Assembly (NCBI GenBank): GCA_040510575.1
Contig: JBEVIU010000162.1
Span: 1-24,243 of the forward strand
Length of the DNA: 24,243 bases
Source: DASUMF01 sp040510575
GTDB lineage: Bacteria; Actinomycetota; Acidimicrobiia; IMCC26256; DASPTH01
Direction: 5' to 3'
Every line of letters begins with the position of its first letter. The first letter of the stretch is position 1. A program made the translations under genes and the position numbers. The notes beneath the pieces were generated by a model that saw only the letters and a list, made by a program, of their open reading frames with translations, had not been told where the DNA came from and did no database searches. Of this stretch, positions 1 through 6,933 are shown piece after piece.

Positions 1-152
1 ACCTCGACTGGTTCCGGGCGCTGGTGCGCTACAAGCAGTTCTCCGCCGGCGCATTCATCACCCGCAATGCGCGCCGTCGAGGGGCCCCCGTGCAGCCGGT
101 CGACAACAGCGACGACTGGCTCCTCTCGTCGGCCCGCGAATACCTCGCCTGA
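1..152 (+). CDS. Probable phosphotransferase family protein, C-terminal end only
   Basis: The reading frame is open from the window edge (codons begin at base 3) to TGA at 150-152, giving about 49 C-terminal residues; the start lies outside the window. The stretch begins LDWFRALVRYKQ and continues through an Arg-rich segment to a Leu/Ala-rich last helix (SSAREYLA). This resembles the C-terminal helices of aminoglycoside-phosphotransferase-like (APH/choline kinase fold) proteins that actinobacteria often carry near acyl-CoA dehydrogenase genes. No catalytic motif is present in this fragment, so the name rests only on tail similarity and on the acyl-CoA dehydrogenase next door. It could be another helical protein. 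Confidence 0.5.
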   Translation, partial: LDWFRALVRYKQFSAGAFITRNARRRGAPVQPVDNSDDWLLSSAREYLA

Positions 153-216
153 CGTCCTCCCCGTCGCGTTTGCGCCCCGCCGACCGTCGCGATCGGTGTA
201 TTCAGGTCGAGGGAAG

Positions 217-333
217 GTGAGCGCACACTCGGACTACTGGACGGAGCCGCAGCAGGCCGAAGAAGTCGCGCGACTGCTCGACCTGACCCCCGAGGCCGAT
301 CACGTCGGGCCGGCCACCTTCATCTCGGCGTAG
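217..333 (+). pseudogene. 5' fragment of a methyltransferase-like gene, 3' end lost
   Basis: A GTG at 217 follows a purine-rich ribosome-binding sequence (gaggga, 209-214) and opens a 38-codon frame ending TAG at 331-333. The first roughly 27 residues include DYWTEPQQAEEVARLLDLTP. This looks like the helix just before motif I of a class I SAM methyltransferase, where a VLDVGxGxG strand would be expected next. Instead the frame reaches the stop codon of the convergent acyl-CoA dehydrogenase (300-302) and then reads its antisense. I interpret it as the surviving 5' end of a truncated gene with its translation start intact. Alternatively it is a chance small ORF or an assembly join. The family assignment comes from recall of the pattern, not from a catalytic motif. 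Confidence 0.35.
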
Positions 334-1601
334 CGGTCCATCTGCTCGACGTGCTCCTTGACCTCGGGATCGCTGTCGATAATGTGCTGGAACTTCTCGC
401 GGGCCGCGGCGCGCTTCGCGGGGATGTACTCGCGTGGGAACAGGCCCTCGTGGGGCGTGTAGCGCTTCATCAAGGCGTTGGCGATCACCACCTTGTGGAC
501 CTCGTCCGGGCCGTCCATCATCGACATGTACGGAGCCGTCTCCCACATGCCCTGCAACGGCGTGAGGTTCGTCGTCCCCAACGCGCCGTGGATGTGGTTG
601 GCGCGATACACGACGTCGCGCAGCGTCTTGGCTGCCATGATCTTGCACGCACCGATGTCGGCCCGCGTCTCTCGCCCGTCGGTGTTGTCGATCTTCCACG
701 CCGTCTGCAACACGAGGAGGCGCAGCATCTCGACCTCCATGTACGACTCAGCGATGTCGTTCTGCACCATCTGGTGCTCACCGATGAGCACACCGCGCGA
801 GTAGCGCGAGATGGCGCGTTCGCACATCATGTCGAGCGCGAGCTTCACCTGTGCGACGGCGCGCATCGCGTGGTGGATGCGGCCACCACCGAGCCGGAAC
901 TGCGCCACCTGGTGCGCGCCGCCTTCGGGCCCGAGGAGGTTCTCGGCCGGTACCCGCACGTTGTTGTATCGAATGTGCGCGTGGATGCCCGCACCCTCGA
1001 GGAACTCCAGCCCTGGTGTGCCCTGCTCGACGATGAACATGCCGTTGTTGCACATCACGATCAGGATGTCGGCGGTCTTCCCGAAGCTCGAGAACCACTT
1101 CTCACCGTTGATGACCCACTCGTCGCCGTCCTTCTCCGCGTGGGTCTTGAAGTTGCGGGTGTCGCTGCCCCCTTGGGGTTCCGTCATCGAGTAACAGGAA
1201 CGCATCTCCTGCGCGAACAGCGGTTCGAGCCACTTCTTCTTCTGATACTCGGTGCCGTACTTGGCGATGATGTCCATGTTGCCGGTGTCGGGCGCCTGGC
1301 AGCCGAAGATCGCCGGCGCAGCCGAGTAGCGCCCGAGGATCTCGTTCACGAGCGCGAGTTTGAGCTGGCCGAACCCGGGGCCGCCGATCTCCTTGTCGAG
1401 GAAGATCCCCCAGAGACCCTGGTCCTTCACCTGCTGCTTCAGCCCGTCGACGAGCTCCCGGATCGCCGCCGGCGCATGCGTCCGGCTGTAGAGCGCAGCA
1501 GGGAAAGCGAGCACGAGGGGCTCGATCTCCTCACGGCAGAACCGCTCGATCCAGTCGAGCTGCTCCTGCCATTCCGGGTCGGTCGAGAAATCCCAGGCCA
1601 T
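300..1601 (-). CDS. Acyl-CoA dehydrogenase family protein (ACAD10/11-like)
   Basis: A 433-residue FAD enzyme expected to oxidise an acyl-CoA to the 2-enoyl-CoA in the cytoplasm, passing electrons to an electron-transfer flavoprotein. Visible in order: N-terminal helical domain, the FAD/substrate motif YSMTEPQGGSDTRNF, the beta-domain segment WVINGEKWFSS, an Arg-containing dimer segment (FRLGGGRIHHAMR), and the late motifs HIHGALGTTNLTP and DGPDEVH. DGPDEVH is the form typical of the ACAD10/11 and related bacterial group. Length is normal for the family. The ATG at 1601 has a strong ribosome-binding site (gggagg) on the minus strand. It diverges from the YkgJ-type gene across about 70 bp. Its last codons overlap the truncated methyltransferase-like fragment. 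Substrate chain length cannot be read from the sequence. Confidence 0.95.
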   Translation of the reverse strand: MAWDFSTDPEWQEQLDWIERFCREEIEPLVLAFPAALYSRTHAPAAIRELVDGLKQQVKDQGLWGIFLDKEIGGPGFGQLKLALVNEILGRYSAAPAIFGCQAPDTGNMDIIAKYGTEYQKKKWLEPLFAQEMRSCYSMTEPQGGSDTRNFKTHAEKDGDEWVINGEKWFSSFGKTADILIVMCNNGMFIVEQGTPGLEFLEGAGIHAHIRYNNVRVPAENLLGPEGGAHQVAQFRLGGGRIHHAMRAVAQVKLALDMMCERAISRYSRGVLIGEHQMVQNDIAESYMEVEMLRLLVLQTAWKIDNTDGRETRADIGACKIMAAKTLRDVVYRANHIHGALGTTNLTPLQGMWETAPYMSMMDGPDEVHKVVIANALMKRYTPHEGLFPREYIPAKRAAAREKFQHIIDSDPEVKEHVEQMDRYAEMKVAGPT

Positions 1602-1672
1602 GGTCGCCTCCCAGCAGTAGAGACCACCGTTCTATCAAGCAAGGCTGAAGTGCCGCCGGGCAACATGGTCCG

Positions 1673-2254
1673 ATGATGGATGCCGTGCCGCACGACGCCG
1701 ACGGCGCCGCGCTCGCGGCGGGCCCGCTCACGGCCTGGCTCACCGAGATGCGGGCAGCGCTGCGCGGCGAACGCGACGCCGAGGTCCCGTGCGGTGACTG
1801 CACCGCGTGCTGCACCGCGTCGCAGTTCGTGCACGTGGGCGCCGACGAGCTGGACACGCTGGCCCACATTCCCACGGCGCTGCTGTTCCCAGCACCGGGG
1901 CTCGCTCCCGGCCATCGGGTGATGGGGTACGACGAACGCGGTTGCTGCCCGATGCTCGTCGACGCGCGGTGCTCGATCTATGAGCATCGCCCCCGCGCCT
2001 GTCGCACCTACGACTGCCGCGTCTTCACCGCGGCTGGTGTCGAGCCGAACGGAGTGAACGCGACCGACATCGCAGCACGAGTGCGTCGATGGCGCTTCGA
2101 ATACCCGACCGCACTGGATCGAACGCTGCGAGATGCCGTACACGCCGCCGCCGCGTCCGTGGCGCAGGATCGCGACACGCGTCCCGTCGACGCGACCGAG
2201 GTCGCGGTTCGTGCGATCGAGACCTACGAGGACTTCGCCGAGCGTGACCGCTGA
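1673..2254 (+). CDS. YkgJ-type cysteine-cluster protein
   Basis: A 193-residue protein with the signature C-x2-C-x2-C-C at residues 40-47 (CGDCTACC). Further cysteines lie downstream in GCCPML and in the segment CSIYEHRPRACRTYDC. This is the zinc- or iron-binding pattern of the YkgJ/Fli-B-like family (UPF0153), whose biochemical role is not established. Two in-frame ATGs sit at 1673 and 1676; the first is used here and neither has a clear ribosome-binding site. The 3' end overlaps the convergent DHFR-like gene by 31 bp, and its TGA lies in a small hairpin (2249-2263). It diverges from the acyl-CoA dehydrogenase, so the two could share a regulatory region. Confidence 0.88.
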   Translation: MMDAVPHDADGAALAAGPLTAWLTEMRAALRGERDAEVPCGDCTACCTASQFVHVGADELDTLAHIPTALLFPAPGLAPGHRVMGYDERGCCPMLVDARCSIYEHRPRACRTYDCRVFTAAGVEPNGVNATDIAARVRRWRFEYPTALDRTLRDAVHAAAASVAQDRDTRPVDATEVAVRAIETYEDFAERDR

Positions 2255-2904
2255 GGATCAGCGATGCGTTCGAAGCGAACGTGCGCCACCGCCGGCGAGC
2301 TCGTGACCTCGATGCACTCGTACCGCGCGATCGCCGCGTCGACGTCCTCGAACAGCCGTTCACCCCGTCCGAGCAGAATCGGGACGACAGCCAGGTGCAA
2401 CTCGTCGACGAGCCCGGCGTTGAGGAACTCGCGAACCGTCGCCACGCCGCCGCCGAGCCGCACGTCGTGACCGTCAGCTGCTTCGGCCGCGCGTTCGAGT
2501 GCCACGTCGAGGCTGTCGTCGACGAAGTGAAAGGTCGTGCCGCCGTCCATCTCGAGCGGGGGACGCGGGTGGTGCGTGAGCACGAAGACGGGATGGTGAT
2601 AGGGCGGATCGTCTCCCCACCAGCCCTTCCACTCCTCGTCGGTCCACGGGCCGCGGATCGGGCCGAACATGTTCCGTCCCATGATCGTCGCGCCGATGCC
2701 GTGCTCGCCCCGCGCGATCAGGTCGTCATCGAGCCCTTCGTCGCCGCCGTCGAGACCGAGCATCTCTCGACCGTGCACGGTCTCGAAGATCCAGTCGTGC
2801 AGCCGGGTCCCGCCGACGCCGAGCGGATCGTCCGGGCTCTGGTCGGGCCCGGCTCCGTACCCGTCGAGTGAGACGGAAAAGTTGTGGACACGCAGCTTCG
2901 CCAT
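2224..2904 (-). CDS. Dihydrofolate reductase family protein (RibD C-terminal-like)
   Basis: A 226-residue protein of the DHFR-like/RibD C-terminal reductase superfamily, presumably using NADPH; the physiological substrate is unknown. It opens with a core strand plus SVSLDGYGAGPDQSP, has GATIMGRNMFGP in the middle (the turn after the second strand), and the C-terminal LGGGVATVREFLNAGLVDEL followed by PILLGRGERLF, typical of these actinobacterial proteins. The ATG at 2904 has no Shine-Dalgarno sequence, but a TACGCT -10 box lies 8 nt upstream, so a leaderless transcript is likely. It sits 29 bp downstream of the FAD oxidoreductase on the same strand. A paralogue lies at 21117-21704. Confidence 0.9.
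   Translation of the reverse strand: MAKLRVHNFSVSLDGYGAGPDQSPDDPLGVGGTRLHDWIFETVHGREMLGLDGGDEGLDDDLIARGEHGIGATIMGRNMFGPIRGPWTDEEWKGWWGDDPPYHHPVFVLTHHPRPPLEMDGGTTFHFVDDSLDVALERAAEAADGHDVRLGGGVATVREFLNAGLVDELHLAVVPILLGRGERLFEDVDAAIARYECIEVTSSPAVAHVRFERIADPQRSRSAKSS
2249..2263. terminator. Small hairpin at the YkgJ/DHFR-like convergent end
   Basis: Inverted repeat CGCTGA-gga-TCAGCG (six perfect pairs, 3-nt loop) that includes the TGA of the YkgJ-type gene and lies inside the 3' end of the opposing gene. There is no U-tract. The stem is short, so this is a weak candidate for a bidirectional terminator. Confidence 0.3.
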
Positions 2905-2912
2905 CGGCGGAG

Positions 2913-2918
2913 AGCGTA
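2913..2918 (-). promoter_or_regulatory. -10 box of the DHFR-like gene, leaderless type
   Basis: On the minus strand TACGCT (TAnnnT) is followed by 8 nt and then the ATG at 2904. No ribosome-binding site is present. The box falls in the 29-bp gap after the stop codon of the upstream oxidoreductase, suggesting a private promoter for the reductase. No convincing -35 is seen. Confidence 0.4.
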
Positions 2919-2933
2919 CTCAGGCCCCGATCC

Positions 2934-4142
2934 TCAGCTGGCCGCTGCGAAGATGCGGCCCACGTTCTCCTCGGAGAAGAACTCTGCCGGCGAGGTCACG
3001 CCGGCGTTCAGTCGGGCGAACCCGTCCATCGCGTCCTGATTCCCCGTGACGGCCGCCAAGAGCTGCTGCGTCTCCGGAGGAGGGGGCTCGAGCGCCGCAA
3101 GCTGGCACGTGAACTCGAACATCGGGAGCACGTGCGCGTCACGTGCCGCTTGGTACTCGCCCATCGCCTCGTCGTACGAGCGAGCGCCGGACAACGCATC
3201 GTGGATGGCCGACGCGCACGACGCTGCGTCTCGGAATGCGTCCGAGATCCCTTGGGCCGTGATGAAGTCCTTGTTGTATCCCGCGTCACCGACCAGCGCC
3301 CATCCCGGACCGAAGGGGGTGCGGAAGTAGTTCTCGACCGACGTGCCCGCGAACCGCGCTTCGCGCGTTGCCCCGCGGATGCGCTCGGCGAACTCCGGGG
3401 CGGTCTCGAACATTGCGAGGTAGTTCCCCTCGACATCGTGTTTGTTGGCTTCGTACTCGGCGTACGGCCAACCCGCGACCACGAGGGTGAGATCGTCGTG
3501 GGTCGGCGCCACCGCCCACCCGCGTCCCGGCCTCGAGTACACGGCGAAGGTGCCTTCGGCCGGGAGGTCGCTCCAGTAGCTGTAGTAGCCACACAGGATC
3601 GGGGGTCGCTCGTGGTACTGCTCCGCCGCGACCGACTTCGCGACGAACGAGAACCGGCCGTCCGCGCCGACGACCACGTCGGCATGCTCCGTGACCGTCG
3701 CGCCGCCGGGCGCGTGACCCCGAATCCCGACCACCCGGTCGTGCTCGACGACGAGTTCGTCGACGGTGAATGCCTCTCGGACGTCGACACCCGCCTCTGC
3801 TGCCGCGTCCACCAGCAAAGCATCGAGCACGGTACGACGCGGGCAGTACGCAACGGGCGAGTCGACGGTGCCTGGTGCGCCGGAGATGCTGAACGCGCCG
3901 AAGTCGAAGGAATAGGTACCGATCGGCGGGCACCCGGTGGCGACCAGACGATCGAGCAGGCCCCAGTCGCGCATCGCCGCGATCCCCGGTGGGTGCACGA
4001 GGTGCGTGGAGAGCGTGTCGCTCGGAAACGTCGCCCGATCGACGAGCAGCACATCGAGACCGCGGCGGGCGAGCAACATCGCAGTCGGAGCGCCGGCGCA
4101 CCGCGCGCCGACGACGACGACGTCATACCGGTCCGGGGCCAT
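2934..4142 (-). CDS. FAD-dependent oxidoreductase, geranylgeranyl-reductase-like
   Basis: A 402-residue flavoprotein. The N-terminus carries the dinucleotide-binding fold YDVVVVGARCAGAPTAMLLA, ending in an acidic residue of the second strand (VLLVDR). The DG motif (VVVGADGRFSFVA) is near residue 150. The second FAD motif GPGWALVGDAGYNKDF lies in the C-terminal third. This arrangement is that of group A flavin monooxygenases and geranylgeranyl reductases. Close relatives are annotated either way, so I cannot say whether the reaction is hydroxylation or double-bond reduction. The start at 4142 was chosen over upstream in-frame codons because a near-perfect ribosome-binding site (aaggagg) lies just before it and the protein then begins immediately before the Rossmann strand. 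It diverges from the thioesterase gene across 94 bp. Confidence 0.92.
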   Translation of the reverse strand: MAPDRYDVVVVGARCAGAPTAMLLARRGLDVLLVDRATFPSDTLSTHLVHPPGIAAMRDWGLLDRLVATGCPPIGTYSFDFGAFSISGAPGTVDSPVAYCPRRTVLDALLVDAAAEAGVDVREAFTVDELVVEHDRVVGIRGHAPGGATVTEHADVVVGADGRFSFVAKSVAAEQYHERPPILCGYYSYWSDLPAEGTFAVYSRPGRGWAVAPTHDDLTLVVAGWPYAEYEANKHDVEGNYLAMFETAPEFAERIRGATREARFAGTSVENYFRTPFGPGWALVGDAGYNKDFITAQGISDAFRDAASCASAIHDALSGARSYDEAMGEYQAARDAHVLPMFEFTCQLAALEPPPPETQQLLAAVTGNQDAMDGFARLNAGVTSPAEFFSEENVGRIFAAAS

Positions 4143-4236
4143 CAGGGCCTCCTTCCAGATCGCTCTTGCCAGGATGACGGACCGGCTGATCGCGCGCAAC
4201 CGTCCCACCGCGGTGTTGCTGCCAGACTGCGCTCCG

Positions 4237-5028
4237 ATGACGACTCGCTTCGACGAGCTCCTGGCAGTGCATCCGCTCGGCGACCAACGGTTCCGGGTCG
4301 AGCCCGTCGGTCGCGGCTTCCTCTACGGCGGTCTCACGATGGCCATGGCGCTCGCGCCCGCGGCAGCGACCGTCGACGACGGTCTCGTCCCGATGGTGCT
4401 CCGATGCAACTTCCTGACCTTCGGTGAGTGGGGCCCGACCGAGGTCGCGGTCGAGCGCGTCAAATCGAGTCGGTCGTTCGCGACCGTTCGGTGTCGGCTC
4501 GAGCAGGCGGACCGGCTCGTCGCGGTCGCCGATCTCACCTTCCATCGCCCTGAGAGCGGTCGAGACGTCCAGCACGCACCGCCCCCGGTCGTCGAGCCTC
4601 CGTCTGCACTCCAATCCGTGCATCTCATGTTCGGCTCATCCGAGATGGTTGATCCGTTCGAAGTACGGCCGATTCGCGCCGACGCCGTCGCCGGCACCGA
4701 TCGCTTCCACCCGTTCTGGGCGCGCACCCGTGAAGCGATGCCGGCTGATCCGGCGCTGCACGCGGCCGCCCTCGCGTTCATGTCGGACTACCGCGTGATC
4801 CACTCGCCGTTCGAGCCTGGATCGGGGGACGGCGACGGTCTACAGAGCTTCACGCTCGAGCACACGTTGTGGTTCCACCGGCCGTTCGACGCGAACGATT
4901 GGATGCTCTTCGAATGCCTGCCGCTCAGTGAGGCGAGCGGCCGCTACGTGAGCCGCGGCACCGTGCACGACGAGCAGGGTGCGTTGCTCGCATCGCTCGT
5001 GCAGGAAGGCTTCATCCGTCCAGCTTGA
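4237..5028 (+). CDS. Acyl-CoA thioesterase, TesB-like double hotdog protein
   Basis: A 263-residue protein of the acyl-CoA thioesterase II type, which hydrolyses acyl-CoA to free acid and CoA. The N-terminal hotdog starts with FDELLAVHPLGDQRF and has RGFLYGGLTMAMAL followed by a central-helix-like segment. The C-terminal hotdog has LEHTLWFHRPFDANDWMLFE, then SGRYVSRGTVHDEQGALLAS and QEGFIRPA at the end, both strongly TesB-like. The ATG at 4237 places the family's usual FxELL start near residue 4; an in-frame ATG at 4174 is possible but adds unconserved sequence. No clear ribosome-binding site precedes 4237. It ends 18 nt before the convergent ABC transporter gene. Confidence 0.88.
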   Translation: MTTRFDELLAVHPLGDQRFRVEPVGRGFLYGGLTMAMALAPAAATVDDGLVPMVLRCNFLTFGEWGPTEVAVERVKSSRSFATVRCRLEQADRLVAVADLTFHRPESGRDVQHAPPPVVEPPSALQSVHLMFGSSEMVDPFEVRPIRADAVAGTDRFHPFWARTREAMPADPALHAAALAFMSDYRVIHSPFEPGSGDGDGLQSFTLEHTLWFHRPFDANDWMLFECLPLSEASGRYVSRGTVHDEQGALLASLVQEGFIRPA

Positions 5029-5043
5029 TGGGCCCAGCTTGAT
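5020..5043. repeat. 10-bp direct repeat across the thioesterase stop
   Basis: CCAGCTTGAT occurs at 5020-5029 and again at 5034-5043, a 14-bp period. The first copy contains the thioesterase TGA. It looks like a short tandem duplication in the 18-nt gap between two convergent genes. Confidence 0.6.
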
Positions 5044-5046
5044 CGG

Positions 5047-6933
5047 TCAGGCGACCTCGACCGCGGCGGCGGCGAACTGTGCGTTGTAGAGGGCGTGGTA
5101 CGCACCACGTTTGGCGAGCAACTCCTCGTGGTTTCCCTGCTCGACGATGCTGCCCGACTCCATCACCAGGATGATGTCGGCGTCGCGGATCGTCGACAGG
5201 CGGTGCGCGATCACGAAGCTCGTGCGGTTCGATCGCAACGCTGCCATCGCCCGTTGGATCAGTACCTCCGTGCGCGTGTCGACCGAGCTGGTCGCCTCGT
5301 CGAGGATCAGGATCGTCGGGTTGGCGAGGAACGCTCGAGCGATCGTCAGCAGCTGCTTCTCCCCTGCGCTCACGCTCCCCCGCTCGTCGTCGAGCACGGT
5401 CTCGTATCCCTCCGCCAACGTGTGCACGAAACGGTCGACATACGTGGCCCGTGCCGCCTCGAGGATCTGCTCGTCGGTGGCTTCCAGGTTCCCGAAGGCG
5501 ATGTTCTCCTTGATGGTGCCGCCGAACAGCCAGGTGTCTTGGAGCACCATCCCGATGTTCGAGCGCAGATCGCGCCGTCGCATCTTGGAGATGTCGTTGC
5601 CGTCGAGCAGGATCGCACCGCCGTCGATCTCGTAGAACCGCATGATCAGGTTCACGAGCGTGGTCTTGCCGGCGCCGGTGGGTCCGACGATCGCGACCGT
5701 CTGGCCGGGCTCCGCCACCAATGAGAGGTCCTCGATGAGCGGGTTCTTCGGGTCGTACGAGAACTGCACGTGGTCGAATTCGACCTTGCCCCGCGGGTGC
5801 TCGTCGAAGAGTGGCACCTGGGGGTCGGCCGACTCCTCGGGCGAGTCGAGGAGCTCGAACACCCGCTCGGCCGACGCGATGCCTGACTGCAGCAGGTTCG
5901 CCATCGACGCCAACTGCGTGAGCGGCTGCGTGTACTGGCGCGAGTACTGGATGAACGCCTGGATGTCGCCGAGGCTCATCGCGCCAGACGCCACCCGCAA
6001 CCCGCCGAGCACCGCGATCGCCACGTAGTTCAGGTTGCCGATGAACATCATCACCGGTTGGATCGTGCCGGAGATGAACTGTGCACCGAAGCTCGCCTGG
6101 AACATCTGCTCGTTGGTGTCGTCGAACTCGTGCTCGACCTCGTGCTGGCGACCGAACACCTTCACCAGCTCGTGGCCCGTGAAGACCTCTTCGACGTGCG
6201 CGTTGAGCGTGCCGGTGTGGTCCCACTGCGCGATGAACTTGACCCTCGAGCGCCGCGTGATGAACGAGATGGTCATCAGCGAGACCGGGATCGTGACGAT
6301 CGCCACCAGTGAGAGCAACGGCGAGATCGTGATCATCATGATCATGACGCCCACGATCGTGAGCGCGGACGTGAGCATCTGGCTCAGGGTCTGCTGCAGG
6401 CTCTGGGCCAAGTTGTCGATGTCGTTGGTGACGCGGCTGAGGAGGTCACCACGCGGCATGCGGTCGACGTCGCGGAGCGGGAGCCGGTTCAGCTTCTCCT
6501 CCACCTCGGTGCGCATCCGCGACATCGTCCGCTGCACCACGCCGGCGAGCACATAGGCCTGGGTGTAGGCCAGCGCAGCGGAGGTCACGTAGAGGCCGAG
6601 CGCGAACAGCAGGTACCGGTGGAGCTCGCTGAAGTCGATCCCCGTCGGGCTCTGCACCCCGTCGACGATCACGTTGGTGGCCGAACCCAGCACCTTCGGG
6701 CCGAGGACCAGCAGGATCACGCTCATCACGGCGAGCGCGACCACGCCACCGATCTTCAACCCTTCGACGCGCAGCCGCGCCATGAGGCGGACGACCGAGC
6801 CGCGGAAGTTCTCGGAACGCTCCAATGGGACGCCCGCCATGCCCATGCGGCCGAACGGCGTCGCCGGAAGCGGCGGCGGCTTGATCTCCTTGTCGTCGTC
6901 CGGCTCTTGCACCGGCTCCTCTTCGGAGGTCAC
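5047..6933 (-). CDS. ABC exporter half-transporter, catalytically canonical subunit
   Basis: A 628-residue membrane-plus-ATPase subunit. A roughly 45-residue charged and Pro-rich N-terminus precedes six predicted membrane segments (residues about 65-350). The nucleotide-binding domain has Walker A GPTGAGKTT near 417-425, Q-loop MVLQDTWLFGG, signature VSAGEKQ near 521, Walker B ILILDEATSSVDT with the catalytic Glu near 546, and switch His in FVIAHRLSTI near 577. The signature differs from LSGGQ, as expected for the TM288-type partner of a heterodimeric exporter. The GTG at 6933 overlaps the stop of the upstream ABC gene by 4 nt (GTGA) and has an excellent ribosome-binding site (aggagg). A longer frame extends upstream but only as antisense-like Arg-rich sequence. 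Substrate is unknown; drugs or lipids are typical. Confidence 0.95.
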   Translation of the reverse strand: MTSEEEPVQEPDDDKEIKPPPLPATPFGRMGMAGVPLERSENFRGSVVRLMARLRVEGLKIGGVVALAVMSVILLVLGPKVLGSATNVIVDGVQSPTGIDFSELHRYLLFALGLYVTSAALAYTQAYVLAGVVQRTMSRMRTEVEEKLNRLPLRDVDRMPRGDLLSRVTNDIDNLAQSLQQTLSQMLTSALTIVGVMIMMITISPLLSLVAIVTIPVSLMTISFITRRSRVKFIAQWDHTGTLNAHVEEVFTGHELVKVFGRQHEVEHEFDDTNEQMFQASFGAQFISGTIQPVMMFIGNLNYVAIAVLGGLRVASGAMSLGDIQAFIQYSRQYTQPLTQLASMANLLQSGIASAERVFELLDSPEESADPQVPLFDEHPRGKVEFDHVQFSYDPKNPLIEDLSLVAEPGQTVAIVGPTGAGKTTLVNLIMRFYEIDGGAILLDGNDISKMRRRDLRSNIGMVLQDTWLFGGTIKENIAFGNLEATDEQILEAARATYVDRFVHTLAEGYETVLDDERGSVSAGEKQLLTIARAFLANPTILILDEATSSVDTRTEVLIQRAMAALRSNRTSFVIAHRLSTIRDADIILVMESGSIVEQGNHEELLAKRGAYHALYNAQFAAAAVEVA

